The position numbers were made by a program, and so were the translations under genes. A stretch of DNA of 64,000 nt from Elymus sibiricus (Eukaryota > Streptophyta > Magnoliopsida > Poales > Poaceae), in NCBI GenBank assembly GCA_039707655.1, contig CM077672.1:458530390-458594389 (forward strand), given 5' to 3'. A model generated the notes under the pieces. The model saw nothing but the letters and a program-made list of their open reading frames with translations. It was not told where the DNA came from and did not search any database. Shown here one piece after another: positions 36,663 to 47,270 of this stretch (position 1 is its first letter; every line of letters starts with the position of its first letter).

Positions 36663-39600
36663 CGCTTCTTGAAGGGCAACCTTCCACCCCCGCCGCCTGG
36701 AGCCGGCTCGCAGCAGCCGCCGCTGCCGCCGCCTCCGCCGCCACCCGACGCCCTCGCCGACAACCCTTTCCCGCGCTCGGATGCATCTTACGTCGTCTTC
36801 ACCAGCGAGGGGGATGACAAGCACGCCAAGCGCAAGCACGCGGCCGAGGTGAACGCCGTCGTCCCTCCGGTTCCCCAGTACATGCACTGGTCCGACCGAC
36901 CGGTGAGCTGGACCCGGGAGGATCACCCGGCCGTCATGCCCACGCCGGGCAGCTACGCCCTCGTGCTCGACCCCACCTTCATCTCCGAGAAGCGCACCTG
37001 CCGCTTTTCGCAGGTGCTGATCGACGGCGGCAGCAGCATCAACATCCTCTACCGCGACACGATGACCAAGCTCGGCATCGAGGCGCGACAGCTGGAGCCA
37101 ACCCGGACAGTGTTCCACGGCATCGTGCCGGGACACTCCTGCTCCCCGATCGGCCGGCTCCGGCTCGACGTCCTTTTCGGCTCCAGTAGCCATTTCCGCC
37201 GCGAGCCGATCTGGTTCGAGGTGGTCGACCTGGCCAGCCCCTACCACGCGCTGCTGGGCCGGCCCGCGATGGCCAAGTTCATGGCGGTCCCCCACTACGC
37301 CTACCTGAAGTTGAAGATGCCGGGTCCCAAGGGCCTCATCACCATCATCGGCGACTACAAGAAGTCCCTCGAGTGCGCCAAAGCCGGCTCCCAGCTGGCC
37401 GAGTCGCTGGTCATCGCCGAGGAGAGGCGCCAGCTCGACAGGATCGTGGCGCTGGTTAACGCGCAGTCGGTTGTGCCGGCTCCACCCAAGCCGGCCGACG
37501 AAGCCTCCTTCAAGCCGGCCAAGGACACGAAGCGGGTCCCGCTCGACCCGGCCGACCCCAGCTCCAGCAAGTACGTCGTTGTGGGTGCCGGCCTCGACAG
37601 CAAATAGGAAGGCGAGCTCGTCGATTTCCTCCGTGAGAATCTGGACATCTTCGCATGGTCTCCCAAAGACATGTCGGGTGTCCCGAGGGAATTCGCCGAG
37701 CACAAAATTCACGTCCGCAAGGACGCCAAGCCCGTCCGGCAGCCGCTGCGCCGTTTCTCCGAGGAGAAGCGAAGAACCATCGGCGAAGAGATCGCCCGGC
37801 TGCTCAAAGCCGGGTTCATCATGGAAGTATTCCACCCCGAATGGCTGGCCAACCCGGTCCTCGTCTTGAAGAAAAATGGTACTTGGCGCATGTGTATCGA
37901 CTACACCAGCCTGAACAAGGCATGCCCCAAGGACCCGTTCGCTCTGCCGCGGATTGACCAAGTCATCGACTCCACAGCCGGCTGCGAGCTCCTGTCCTTC
38001 CTGGACGCCTACTCCGGCTACCACCAGATCAAGCTGGACCCGGCCGACGCCCTCAAGACGTCCTTCATCACGCCCTTCGGGGCGTACTGCTACATCACCA
38101 TGTCGTTCGGGCTGAAGAACGCCGGCGCCACCTTCCAGCGCTGCATGCAGAAATGCCTGCTGCCCCAGCTCGGCAGAAATGTGCACGTCTACGTCGACGA
38201 CATCGTGGTGAAGACCAATCAGCACCTCACGCTCCTGGCCGACCTCAAGGAAACCTTCGCCAATCTGCGCCGGTTCCGGATCAAGCTCAACCCGGAGAAA
38301 TGCGTCTTCGGCGTGCCGGCTGGCCAGCTCCTCGGCTTCCTCGTCTCGGCGCGCGGCATCGAGGCCAACCCGGAGAAGATCAAGGCAATCGAGCGCATGC
38401 GCAAGCCGACCCGGCTGCGCGACGTCCAGAAGTTCACCGGCTGCTTGGCCTCTCTCAGCCGGTTCGTCAGCCGGCTGGGAGAGAGGGCCCTGCCCCTGTA
38501 TCAGCTGATGAAGAAGACGGCGGCGTTCGAGTGGAGCGACCAGGCGGACGAAGCCTTCCGCGACCTCAAGCGCATGCTGTCAACCGCGCCCGTCCTGGCC
38601 GCGCCGGCTGAGAAAGAGCCACTCCTGCTATACATCGCCGCCACCTCTCGCACGGTCAGCACAGTGCTGGTCGTCGAGCGCCCGGAGGAGGGCAAGGTGC
38701 AGCCGGTCCAGCGTCCGGTGTACTACCTCAGCGAGGTGCTCTCCGCCTCCAAGCAGAATTATCCCCACTACCAGAAGATGTGCTACGGCGTGTACCTTGC
38801 CGCCAAGAAGCTGAGGCAGTACTTCCAAGAGCACGCCATTGCCGTGGTGAGCACGGCCCCCATCGGCGAGATCGTGGGCTGCCGGCATGCCTCTGGCCGG
38901 GTGGCCAAGTGGGCCCTTGAGCTAGCCGACCACAAAATCCTCTACGAGCCGCGCACCACCATCAAGTCCCAAGCGCTGGCCGACTTCCTCGTCGACTGGA
39001 CCGAGACGCAATACCTGCCGCCGGCGCCAGAGTCGACTCACTGGCGCATGCACTTTGACGGCTCCAAGATGCGCAACGGCTTGGGAGCCGGCATCGTGCT
39101 GTCCTCCCCCAAGAACGACCGGCTGCGGTACGTGCTCCAGATCCATTTCGCCACCTCCAACTACGTCGCCGAGTACGAAGCTCTCGTACACGGCCTCCGG
39201 CTGGCCAGGGAGATCGCCATCCGGAGCATCCTCTGCTACGGCGACTCGGACCTGGTGGTGCAGCAAGTTTCCGGCGATTGGGACGCCAAAGACGCCAACA
39301 TGGCCAGCTACCGTTTCCTGGTCCAGCAACTCTCCGGCGGGTTCGATGGTTGCGAGCTCCTCCACGTCCCACGCGCCGACAACGAAGCAGCCGACGCCTT
39401 GGCCAAAGTAGGCTCCACCCGGCAGGCCATCCCGTCCGGCGTCTCCCTCGAGCACCTGCGGAAGCCGTCCATCAAGCCGTCTCCCGAGTCGGAGTCCATC
39501 TTCGTCCCGGGCGACCCCAGCGCGCCCCCACCCGGCCCTGGGATCCCCGGACCAAGCTCGAGGACTGCCAGCACTAGCCCGGGGACTGCCGTCTCCAGCT

Positions 39601-40994
39601 CGGGGGCTGCCGTCGTCGGCTCGGGGGCTGCCGGCTCCAGCCCGGAGACTGCCGGCTCCGGCTCGGGGGCTGCCGTCCCGGGTCCCATCCCGGAGACGGT
39701 CCTCACGGTGGTCACGGCGCCCTCCTGGGCTCAGCCAATCCTTGCCTTCTTGGAAGACGGCGAACTTCCCATCGACGAAACTGAAGCCCGGCAAGTGCAG
39801 CGGCGCGCGTCCGCCTACGGCATCATCAACCACGAGCTCGTCAAGCGCAGCACGACGGGCGTGTTCCAGCGCTGCATCGAGCAGAGCAAAGGGATCGAGA
39901 TCCTCCTCGACATCCACCAGGGCGAGTGCGGGCACCACGCCGCCTCGAGATCCCTGGTGGCCAAAGCATTCCGGCACGGTTTCTACTGGCCCACGGCCCT
40001 GCAAGACGCCGAGGAACTGGTCCTCAAGTGCGAGGGCTGCCAACGCTTCATTAAGCGCAGCCGCCAGCCGGTTTCAGCCCTCCGAACCATCCCGATCACA
40101 TGGCCCTTTGCCGTCTGGGGACTCGACATGGTGGGGCCCTTCAAGACCGCCCGAGGCGGCATGACGCATCTCCTCGTCGCCATCGACAAATTCACCAAGT
40201 GGATCGAGGCCAGGCCGATCAAGAAGCTCGACGGGCCCACGGCCGTCCGATTCATCAAGGATATCGCGGTTCGCTACGGCATGCCGCACAGCATCATCAC
40301 CGACAACAGCACCAACTTCGCCAAGGGCGCGCTGGCTCACTACTGCTCTGCATCCGGCATCCGGCTCGACTTGGCCTCCGTCGCCCATCCCTAGTCGAAC
40401 GGCCAGGTCGAGCGGGCAAACGGCCTCATCCTAGCCGGCATCAAGCCGCGACTCGTCGAGCTGCTCGTGCGCTCACCCGGCAGCTGGCTCGACGAGCTGC
40501 CGGCCGTCCTCTGGAGCCTCCGGACGACGCCGAACCGCTCCACCGGGTTCACCCCGTTCTTCCTCGTCTACGGAGCTGAAGCCATCATCCCAACCGACGT
40601 CGAGTTCGACTCACCCCGGGTGGCGATGTACACCGAAGCCGAAGCAAAAGAAGCACGCGAAGACAGCGTCGATCTGCTCAAGGAGGCGCGCCTCCTGACC
40701 CTCAGCCGGTCCGCCATCTACCAACAAGGCCTGCGCCACTACCACAGCAAGAAGATCAAGCCCCTCGCGTTCCGCGAAGGCGACCTCGTACTCCGGCTCG
40801 TCCAGCGAACAGCCGGGCAGCACAAGCTGGCCTCCCCCTGGGAAGGCCCCTTCATCGTCAGCAAGGCTCTCTGCGACCGGAACGCATACTACCTCATTGA
40901 CGCGCAGAAGCCGAACAAGCGCAAGCGAGATGCAGCCGGCGAGGAGTCCAGCCGGCCCTGGAACGCGGAGCTCCTCCGTCCGTTTTACAGTTAA
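36663..40994 (+). pseudogene. Gypsy pol, two in-frame TAG stops
   Basis: This continues the gag frame. Protease motif LIDGGSSINILY is near 37017. TAG at 37605 precedes reverse transcriptase (KNGTWRMCIDYTSLNKACPK; SFLDAYSGYHQIKL; YVDD at 38190-38201). An RNase H-like part follows with YIAAT where a catalytic Asp is expected. A second RNase H (HFDGS, AEYEAL, GDSDLV, NEAADAL) looks complete. A Ser/Gly/Ala-repeat linker (39530-39690) leads to integrase: HHCC zinc region, GLDMVGP, ITDNSTNF, then TAG at 40392 just before SNGQVERANG, so the stop removes the third catalytic residue. The C-terminal domain ends at 40994. No frameshift was found. Confidence 0.9.
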
Positions 40995-41768
40995 ACCCAT
41001 GTATGTATGCATCACCATCTTTTGGACTTAATCAAAGCAGGCAGCTCCCCCGTTCTTATGTTTCCTGCCGAGTCGGCGCAGCCGGCTCGGGGGCTCGGGG
41101 GCTCCCTTTTTCCCGCTTTATTCTGTGTCTACACACAACCATGTTTTTTCTAATTCCCCCACCGAGTCGGCATAGCCGGCTCGGGGGCTCGTGGCCTAGC
41201 CAGCTAGACCACGCCCCGTCTTTCTTCCCTTAGTCCGTCTCGGAGTGTACGATCCGCCAAAGCCCTCTCTTCGCCAGCCACAGTCGGCTCCCGGCTGTCC
41301 AGCCGGCAAGAGCCAAAGGCCGGAAGCATCGTTACGCAAGAACGACTAAGGAGACAGCCCGGCACGGCTAACCCGGCTTAACCCGTTTTATCTCGCCTGT
41401 TCGCCGCACGACCGGCTGTGCGCCAGGCGGCCTCGCCGCCTGCCGCCAGCCGGCCCACTGGGTGGTTCGCTCGCGCTCAACGTCCGAAAAAGCCTAAGTA
41501 CTGTGCGTTCGCTCTCAAAGCCGAGTTCCCGTCCTAGCCACAGTCCGCAACCCGGCTGTCCGGCTAGCGGGAAGGAAGCCCAGAGAAACAACAAACAGGA
41601 AAAGGCCCAAGGCCGAACAGCAGAAAGTGAAATCACCACGACAGTTGGCGCCAAATCACATGCCAAATTTATATATAGCATGGGCCTTTGGCCACGAGTT
41701 CAATACATTGAACTACACCCCCAGTGGGTGGACCTAACAAAAGTTTGAGCACAGAAAAAACAAAGGCC
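40995..41768. other. Gypsy internal region between convergent genes
   Basis: Holds the 3' ends of the sense and antisense genes. GCCGGCTCGGGGGCTC-type blocks recur at 41085 and 41175. ACCACGACAGTTGGCGCC at 41635-41652 repeats the LTR/primer-site junction. No coding region is supported. Confidence 0.6.
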
Positions 41769-44700
41769 CTAAGCGGCACCCGCGTCGTCTCCGGCCGGCG
41801 TCGGCCCAGCCAAGGCGGACGCAGCCGCCGGGTTGGGTCCAACGCTCTCCGCCGTCCTCTCCGCCGTGGCGTCGTCGTCCGCGTCAGTCTCGTCGTCGGC
41901 ATAGGCGCCCGTCTCGGCCGAGCTGCCGTCCGGGTCGTCGAGCAGAAGGCCGAGCGTGTCGGCAGGGAGCTCCTCGCCGTCTTCCGTCCGCTCGACGACG
42001 AACTCGTCGTGCGGGGCGAACGCTGCCAAGTAGCTGGCCCGCCCGGCGATCCGCTGCGCCCGCGCCGCCAAGTCCTCCTCCGCGCCGGCCCGCTGCGCCG
42101 CCAGACGGTCGAGGTCCACGCCTGGATACCACGACACGACGAAGCGCAGCGCCGTCTCCGCGGAGGCCCTCCACGCACCGAGTCGCTCCACGCCAGCCTC
42201 CAGCCACCGCGCCAGCCGGGTGACGATGTTCGGCGCCACCGCGCTCGGCCAGAGGCCGCTCGCCATGCCCAAGCCGGCCTCGAACAGGCGGCGCATCTGC
42301 TCCTCCACGGCCCGAAGACGGGCCTCGCCGGCAAGAACAAGCTCCGAGAAGGACCAGGCGGCGTACGCGTCGATCTCCGCCCCCAGCTCGCGCTGCTCGG
42401 CCCGGTGGGCGTACACAGCCGCATCAGCCGCCTCCTGTGTCTCCGGGAAGACTCCTGGCAAAGGAAAGAAACAAGTCAGTCAAAGAAGGCAACTTGCCGG
42501 CTTCGCCAGCCGGCCCGAAGAAAGAGATGATACTTACGGGCGAAGGTCTCGTCAAGGTGCTGCGCCTCGCCCAGCATCCCGCTCTCCCGGATCTCCGACG
42601 CGCGAGCTTGGGCCTCGAGATCCTTCTCGAGCTGGGCGATCTTCCTGCCGGCGTCCGCCAGCTCCTTGGCCACCTTGCTGCGCTCCTCCGCCAACCGGCC
42701 CAGCTCCGCCTGATGGGCCTCCTCCGCCCTGGCCTTCTCGGCCACCATCCGGTCCACCTCGGCCTGGAGCCGGTCGCGGTCGTCGACGGCGAGGTCGCGC
42801 TGCTGGCCGGCTTCCGCAAGCCGGCCTCGAAAGCCTGGCACCTCGGCCGCATCGGCTGCGCGACAAGATTCCCGGTCAGATGCCGGAAGCAAGGATTAGA
42901 AGAAAAAGTCAAGGCTCTAAGATTCGACCCGGCTGCTCCGCAGTCCGGCCCGAATCTCGGGGGCTACACCCAGTGGGTGCGCTGGCGCGCACCCACTGAA
43001 GGCACGAAGGCATACCTTGGACCCGATGCAGCTCCTCCTCCGAGGCAGCGAGCCGGGTTCTGGCCTCGCGGTACCGTTCCCGGAGCCGGTTGAACGCGCT
43101 GGCCCGCAGGTCGTACAGATGCTGCGCGCAGACAGAAGATTAAGATAATGCAAAAGACGGCCATAAGATTCGACACGGCTGCTCCGCAGCCCGGACGAAC
43201 CTCGGGGGCTACACCCAGTGGGTGCACTGGCGCGCCCCCACTGATTCAACAATCAAGATAGAAGAAAAAGCTCACCGCGATCGCCTGCTCCAGCTGCCGT
43301 GCCCGGTCCAGCTCCTTCCGGAGGAAGGCCTGCAGGCGCTCGTCCCGGCCGCAAAGTTGCGAGCGCAAGGCATCCGCCGCATCGTCCTCCCGGGTTCGCG
43401 GCCCCACCACGGCCTCGCTGGAGCTCGCCCACGGAAGCTGAAGTGCGGTCCCGGCGCCGGATCCACTTCCACCCGGCCGCTCGGGGTCCATGGCAGCTTG
43501 GGGCGGCACGACCGCCAGGGTGCCGGTGCCTTCTGCCGCAGCCCCCGCGGCCGGCGTCGGCCACGCTTGGCCGGATGGCGCGGAGTCCGCCTCGCGCCTC
43601 TCCCCACCGTCCTCGCCTCCCTCCGCCGGGTTGGCCCGGGGCGGCGTGTCCACGACGATCTCCTCGTCAACGTCCGACCCGCCGCCGGCCGGCTCCGCCC
43701 TCGTCTCCGGATCGCCCGCTCCCGCCGGCTGCGGCTCAATGACCGTCACCGCCGGCGCCGAGCCCGTCTCCATCTCCGGCCAGGCCAGATCCGCGGTAGG
43801 CCTGACCCGCGTCGCGGAGGCCCTCTCCCACGCCTGGGCCGAGGCCTCCCGCATCGCCTTCTCGGCCTCAGCCCGGTCCCGCCAGGCGGCACGCATCGCC
43901 GCCTCAAGATCCTGGCCGGACTGGTCGGCCTCGAGTTCTTCCTCCCCGGACCGACTCGGCGGAGGGTCGACGGCGCTGCTCCTGGTCTTCCTCCAGGTGA
44001 CCTCGCCCGCCGCGGCCTCCGTCGCCGCCACCGCCAAGTCAAGAGCCGACCTGTGCACGGCGGATTCGTCACGGCGAAGGCATAAGGAAGAAAAAAGATA
44101 TTCCACAAGACGACAGTTGGCGCCCCACAAATAAGGCAAGGAGCACTTACCCGATGACCGTCGGGGGCTCCCGCCTCGGCCCTACGGACGGGGCGAGCCG
44201 GCGCTTCTTCTTCACGACGGCCCTCGCGCGCGCCGGCTCTGCCGCCAGGCGTTTCGCGGCCAGTCTCGCCTCGACCACCTCCTTCCCGTGCGGCCGGCTG
44301 GCGGTCGCCGCCGCGCGAGCCGGCCCGGCGCCAGCCACCTTCCGCAGCCGTCTTGGGGGGTCGACGCTGGCGTCCTCCCCAGCCGAGGGCGCTGCACCGT
44401 GGGCGTCGGTCAGGCTCTCCTCGTCGTCATCCGGCCAGTCCCGCAGTAGATCTGGAGGCGGAGACTTACCTGCGACCCGCGACCCGCCGGCTGCGGCGTC
44501 GGCCAGGCGCGCCTCGACCGCCCCCTCCTCCGCCTCGGCACCGGCCTCCTCCACATCCGAGTCGGGCAGGTCGGCCAGCAGGATCTGGGCGTTCGGCCCG
44601 TCGTGGTTCCGCTGGCTGGCGAATAGCTGCGGCCATCCCGCGGCGTCAGGACGCAAGAATAACGTCGAAGCGGCAAAATATAAAGACCAGGGACTCACCG

Positions 44701-45580
44701 CAGGCGCCGGGTTCTCCCGGTGATAGGGCGCCTTCCCGAAGCTCCACTCCCCCTCCTTCAGCGCGGCCTTGGAGATGTAGTTGACCCGCTGGATGATCCC
44801 AGCCGGCGTCAGCTCCTTGGTCGACATCCGGGTCGGGTCGTGCCGGCTGCTCATGTCGCCAATCCGGTGTGCCCGGCGCTGCAGCGGCAGAACCCGGCGG
44901 GCGATGAAGGCCGCGATGAGATCAGCCGGCTTCAGCCCTTCGTTCTTCGTCAGCTCCCTGACCCGGCCGCAGATCTTCTCCATCTCCTTCGACGGCTCGT
45001 TGGGGCGGTACCCCCAATTCGGCTTCTCGAGCGGCGGCGCATCAAAGAACGGCGGAAGGTTGATGACGTCGACAGCCGGGTCGGCGTTCCGGACATAGAA
45101 AAACGTCGACTGCCACTTCTTGGCCGAGTCCTCAAGCGGCAGCTTGGGAAACGGCCCGTTTGGCCGGCCGGTGACCACCGCTGCGCCGCAGTCGGACATG
45201 GCGCCGGCTGACGCTCCCTGCTGCTTGAGGAAGAACATCATCGCCCACAGCTCCACAGTCGGCAGCATCCCGAGATAGCCTTCGCAGAGCGTGGCAAAGC
45301 CGGCTACCTGCAACACGGCGTTGGCGCCGAGATGATGCGGCTGCAGCCCGAAGAAATCGAGCCACGCGCGGAAGAAGAGACTCGCGGGGAGGCCGAGCCC
45401 GCGCTCGAAGTGCGAGAAGAAGACCACATGCTCGCCCTCCTGCGGCGCCGGCACCCTCTCCGGGCCTGGCGCACGCGCGAGTAGCGCCTCCGCCGGGGGC
45501 AGCCGCTTCGTGCGGCGGAGGTACCGGATGTTTTGCTCCGTCATGATGAAGCCCTCCCAAGAGCCTTTCGGCAGCGCCAT
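41769..45580 (-). CDS. Spliced antisense gene of the Gypsy element
   Basis: Minus-strand exons 45580-44151, 44050-43276, 43121-43016, 42855-42538 and 42454-41769 join without a stop into 1,104 codons. Donors are GTAAGT, GTGAGC, GTATGC and GTAAGT; every acceptor ends CAG, and phases agree. A 72-bp in-frame segment (44698-44627, GTGAGT...CCGCAG) may be a further intron, giving about 1,080 aa. Exon 1 starts MALPKGSWEGFIMTEQNIRY and holds a conserved block (EHVVFFSHFERGLGLPASLF, FATLCEGYLGMLPTVELWAM) like the 'putative gypsy type transposon' family of plant elements. Exons 2-4 are acidic then coiled-coil (EARTRLAASEEELHRVQ). Its biochemical role is unknown. It is convergent with pol and, unlike pol, has no disabling change. 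Confidence 0.8.
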
Positions 45581-45793
45581 TGGGGAGGGTTTTCCGCGGG
45601 CGGCGAGATTCGGCGATGGAGAGGAGGAGGGCGGCGCGCTGCAGGCTTTGGGTCGCGGCGTGCAGCAGGCGTGGGCGAGGCGACGACGGCGGCAGCAATT
45701 CGCTCGGGCATGGCGGAGAAGGAGAGGAAGCAGAGGAGGAGCGAGGGGCTGGGGTGCGAGCGCGGGCGTCTCCGTCGCACTCCCCCCTTCTCG

Positions 45794-45799
45794 TTTATA
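45794..45799 (-). promoter_or_regulatory. TATA box of the antisense gene
   Basis: The minus strand reads TTATAAACGAG, 214 bp upstream of the antisense ATG at 45580. It is a separate promoter from the LTR; no other initiation signal was sought. Confidence 0.55.
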
Positions 45800-45802
45800 A
45801 CC

Positions 45803-46317
45803 ACGCGAAATCGTGGGGGAGTGGGATCGGCTGCGCCCACAATCCCCACTCCCCCGCACTGCGCGCGCGCGTTCCCCACGCGCAGTAACTACGCGGGGAA
45901 GCGCAATCGCCAACGGTCGCCGCAGTGAATCCCCCGCGCGTGGGCCGAGGGCGTGTAGTGGCGGGCCCGAGCCGCGGTCACGTCCCGTCGCGCGCGTGGG
46001 CTGGCAGGCCTCGCCCGCCGCAAGGCCGCACGTGGCAGCCCGTCGAGCTGCGGCGGGCGCAAATCGGCGTACGAAGCAAGACCCATCTGGCGGGCATTTC
46101 CATTTACCGCTCAGGCCGGGGAGCCGCGACCCGGCCCCCGGAGGCCGGCCCCCCAGCGGGTGTTCCCGGCGTCCGCTGCCGCGAAGCCGACAAGCTGCCA
46201 GGCGAAGCCGCCCGGCCGAACTCCGGCGCTTCATCAACAGAACCGACTCCTCAGGGTGGTAAGCTGCAAAGGCTCCCCTGCCTGAAGCCGGCGAACCTTC
46301 ACAGCTTCGGGGACTAC
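45803..46317. other. Gypsy internal 3' region and polypurine tract
   Basis: GC-rich DNA upstream of the antisense gene and just before the 3' LTR. CTTCGGGGACTAC at 46305-46317 is the likely plus-strand primer. No sense gene is supported. Confidence 0.55.
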
Positions 46318-47265
46318 TGTCGGGGGGATGACCCCCGGGTAGGCAACGGAGCCCGAATCCCTTTCGGAAAATCATCAGAGCAAGACAAGTCCCTCTGGCC
46401 GGCTTGCCAGGCACGCCGGCTCCCCAGCGCGAGCCGGCTCGGCGTGGCAACCCGGCCTGGCTGGCTGGCCCATGCCGGATGGCCGCGAGGCGGCGAAGCC
46501 TTAGCGACGAAGCAAGCGGTGCTACAGCGCTCCTCCCTTTACCCTGACAGAGCAGGTGAGGCTGCAGCTTTCCTTGCGCCCCCGCCCGAGGCGGGCGGTG
46601 TCAGTGAGGCGCGGTCCTGTACAAACGGCGGCACCGACCTCCCTCTGACGATGGACAAGACGCGCCACAGTGCCTCGAACCCAGACTGACGAGACAAGAC
46701 CCGTCACGATGCCCGCGCCAGGCAGGTGCGGCGCACCTGGCGACCCAGCACCCGGCGACCCGGCATCCCGGCATCTGGCGGCCCGGCGACCCGGCCACCG
46801 GATCCTGGTCAATGACACCAGGGGCCCGCGCCTCTGGTACGTTACCGTTGTAACCCTGGGGGTCGGCCTATAAGACCCCCAGGGAGGCCTCCGTGCAGAG
46901 GGATCGGGTTTTAGTGGCTGAGAGTTCGAGTTAGTGCGGTAAGGTCAGTTCTCACCCTAGCTAGCTCTCTCCAGATCACGAACACTCGCACAGGAGAGGC
47001 AGAACGGTGGCTCAGCCCCTTCTCCCTCCTCCGTCCAAGCAGCTCCAGGAACGACTCTGTAACCTCTGTGCTTATCAGCTCACACGACAGGAGTAGGGGT
47101 GCTACCTCTCCAGAGGGCCCCGAACCTGGGTACGTCTTGTGTCCCGCACTCGCTCGTGCCAACCTCGCCTCCGGAACCCACCGGCGTCCTATCGTAGCCC
47201 CACCTCATAAGCCATCTCATGGCATCTGCCGTGAATCACGCACCCCCAGCGACAATACCACGACA
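46318..47265 (+). repeat. Gypsy 3' LTR
   Basis: A 948-bp copy of 33626-34567, beginning TGTCGGGGGG and ending CCACGACA. It has a 12-bp insertion (CATGCCGGATGG region) and loses about 9 bp in the CGACCCGG tandem relative to the 5' LTR. Confidence 0.93.
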
Positions 47266-47270
47266 TCCAC

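Larger units (their letters stand above)
33626..47265 (+). mobile_element. Gypsy LTR retrotransposon, Tat type, with antisense gene
   Basis: This 13.64-kb element has LTRs of 942 and 948 bp and a perfect 5-bp duplication TCCAC (33621-33625 and 47266-47270). Sense order is gag, protease, reverse transcriptase, a degenerate RNase H, a second intact-looking RNase H, and integrase. Protease-RT-RNaseH-integrase order defines Gypsy. A second RNase H and a long extra internal region with an antisense gene point to the Tat lineage (Retand, Grande and RIRE2 relatives). By eye the LTRs differ at about 16 of ~935 aligned bases plus two indels, so insertion is recent, likely under 1 My at commonly used grass rates. 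The target was a LINE. Confidence 0.93.

Noticed and set aside
36225..38225. 666-codon minus-strand frame
   Set aside because: It is the antisense shadow of the GC-rich gag-pol frame, with no splice structure or recognisable domain.
41724..42530. 268-codon plus-strand frame and other plus frames to 45900
   Set aside because: Shadows of the spliced antisense gene, whose minus-strand exons show matching phases and splice sites.
44446..44500. Extra short intron in exon 1 of the antisense gene (GTAAGTCTCC)
   Set aside because: The nearest acceptor is too close for a plant intron and the frame is open without splicing; left as exon.
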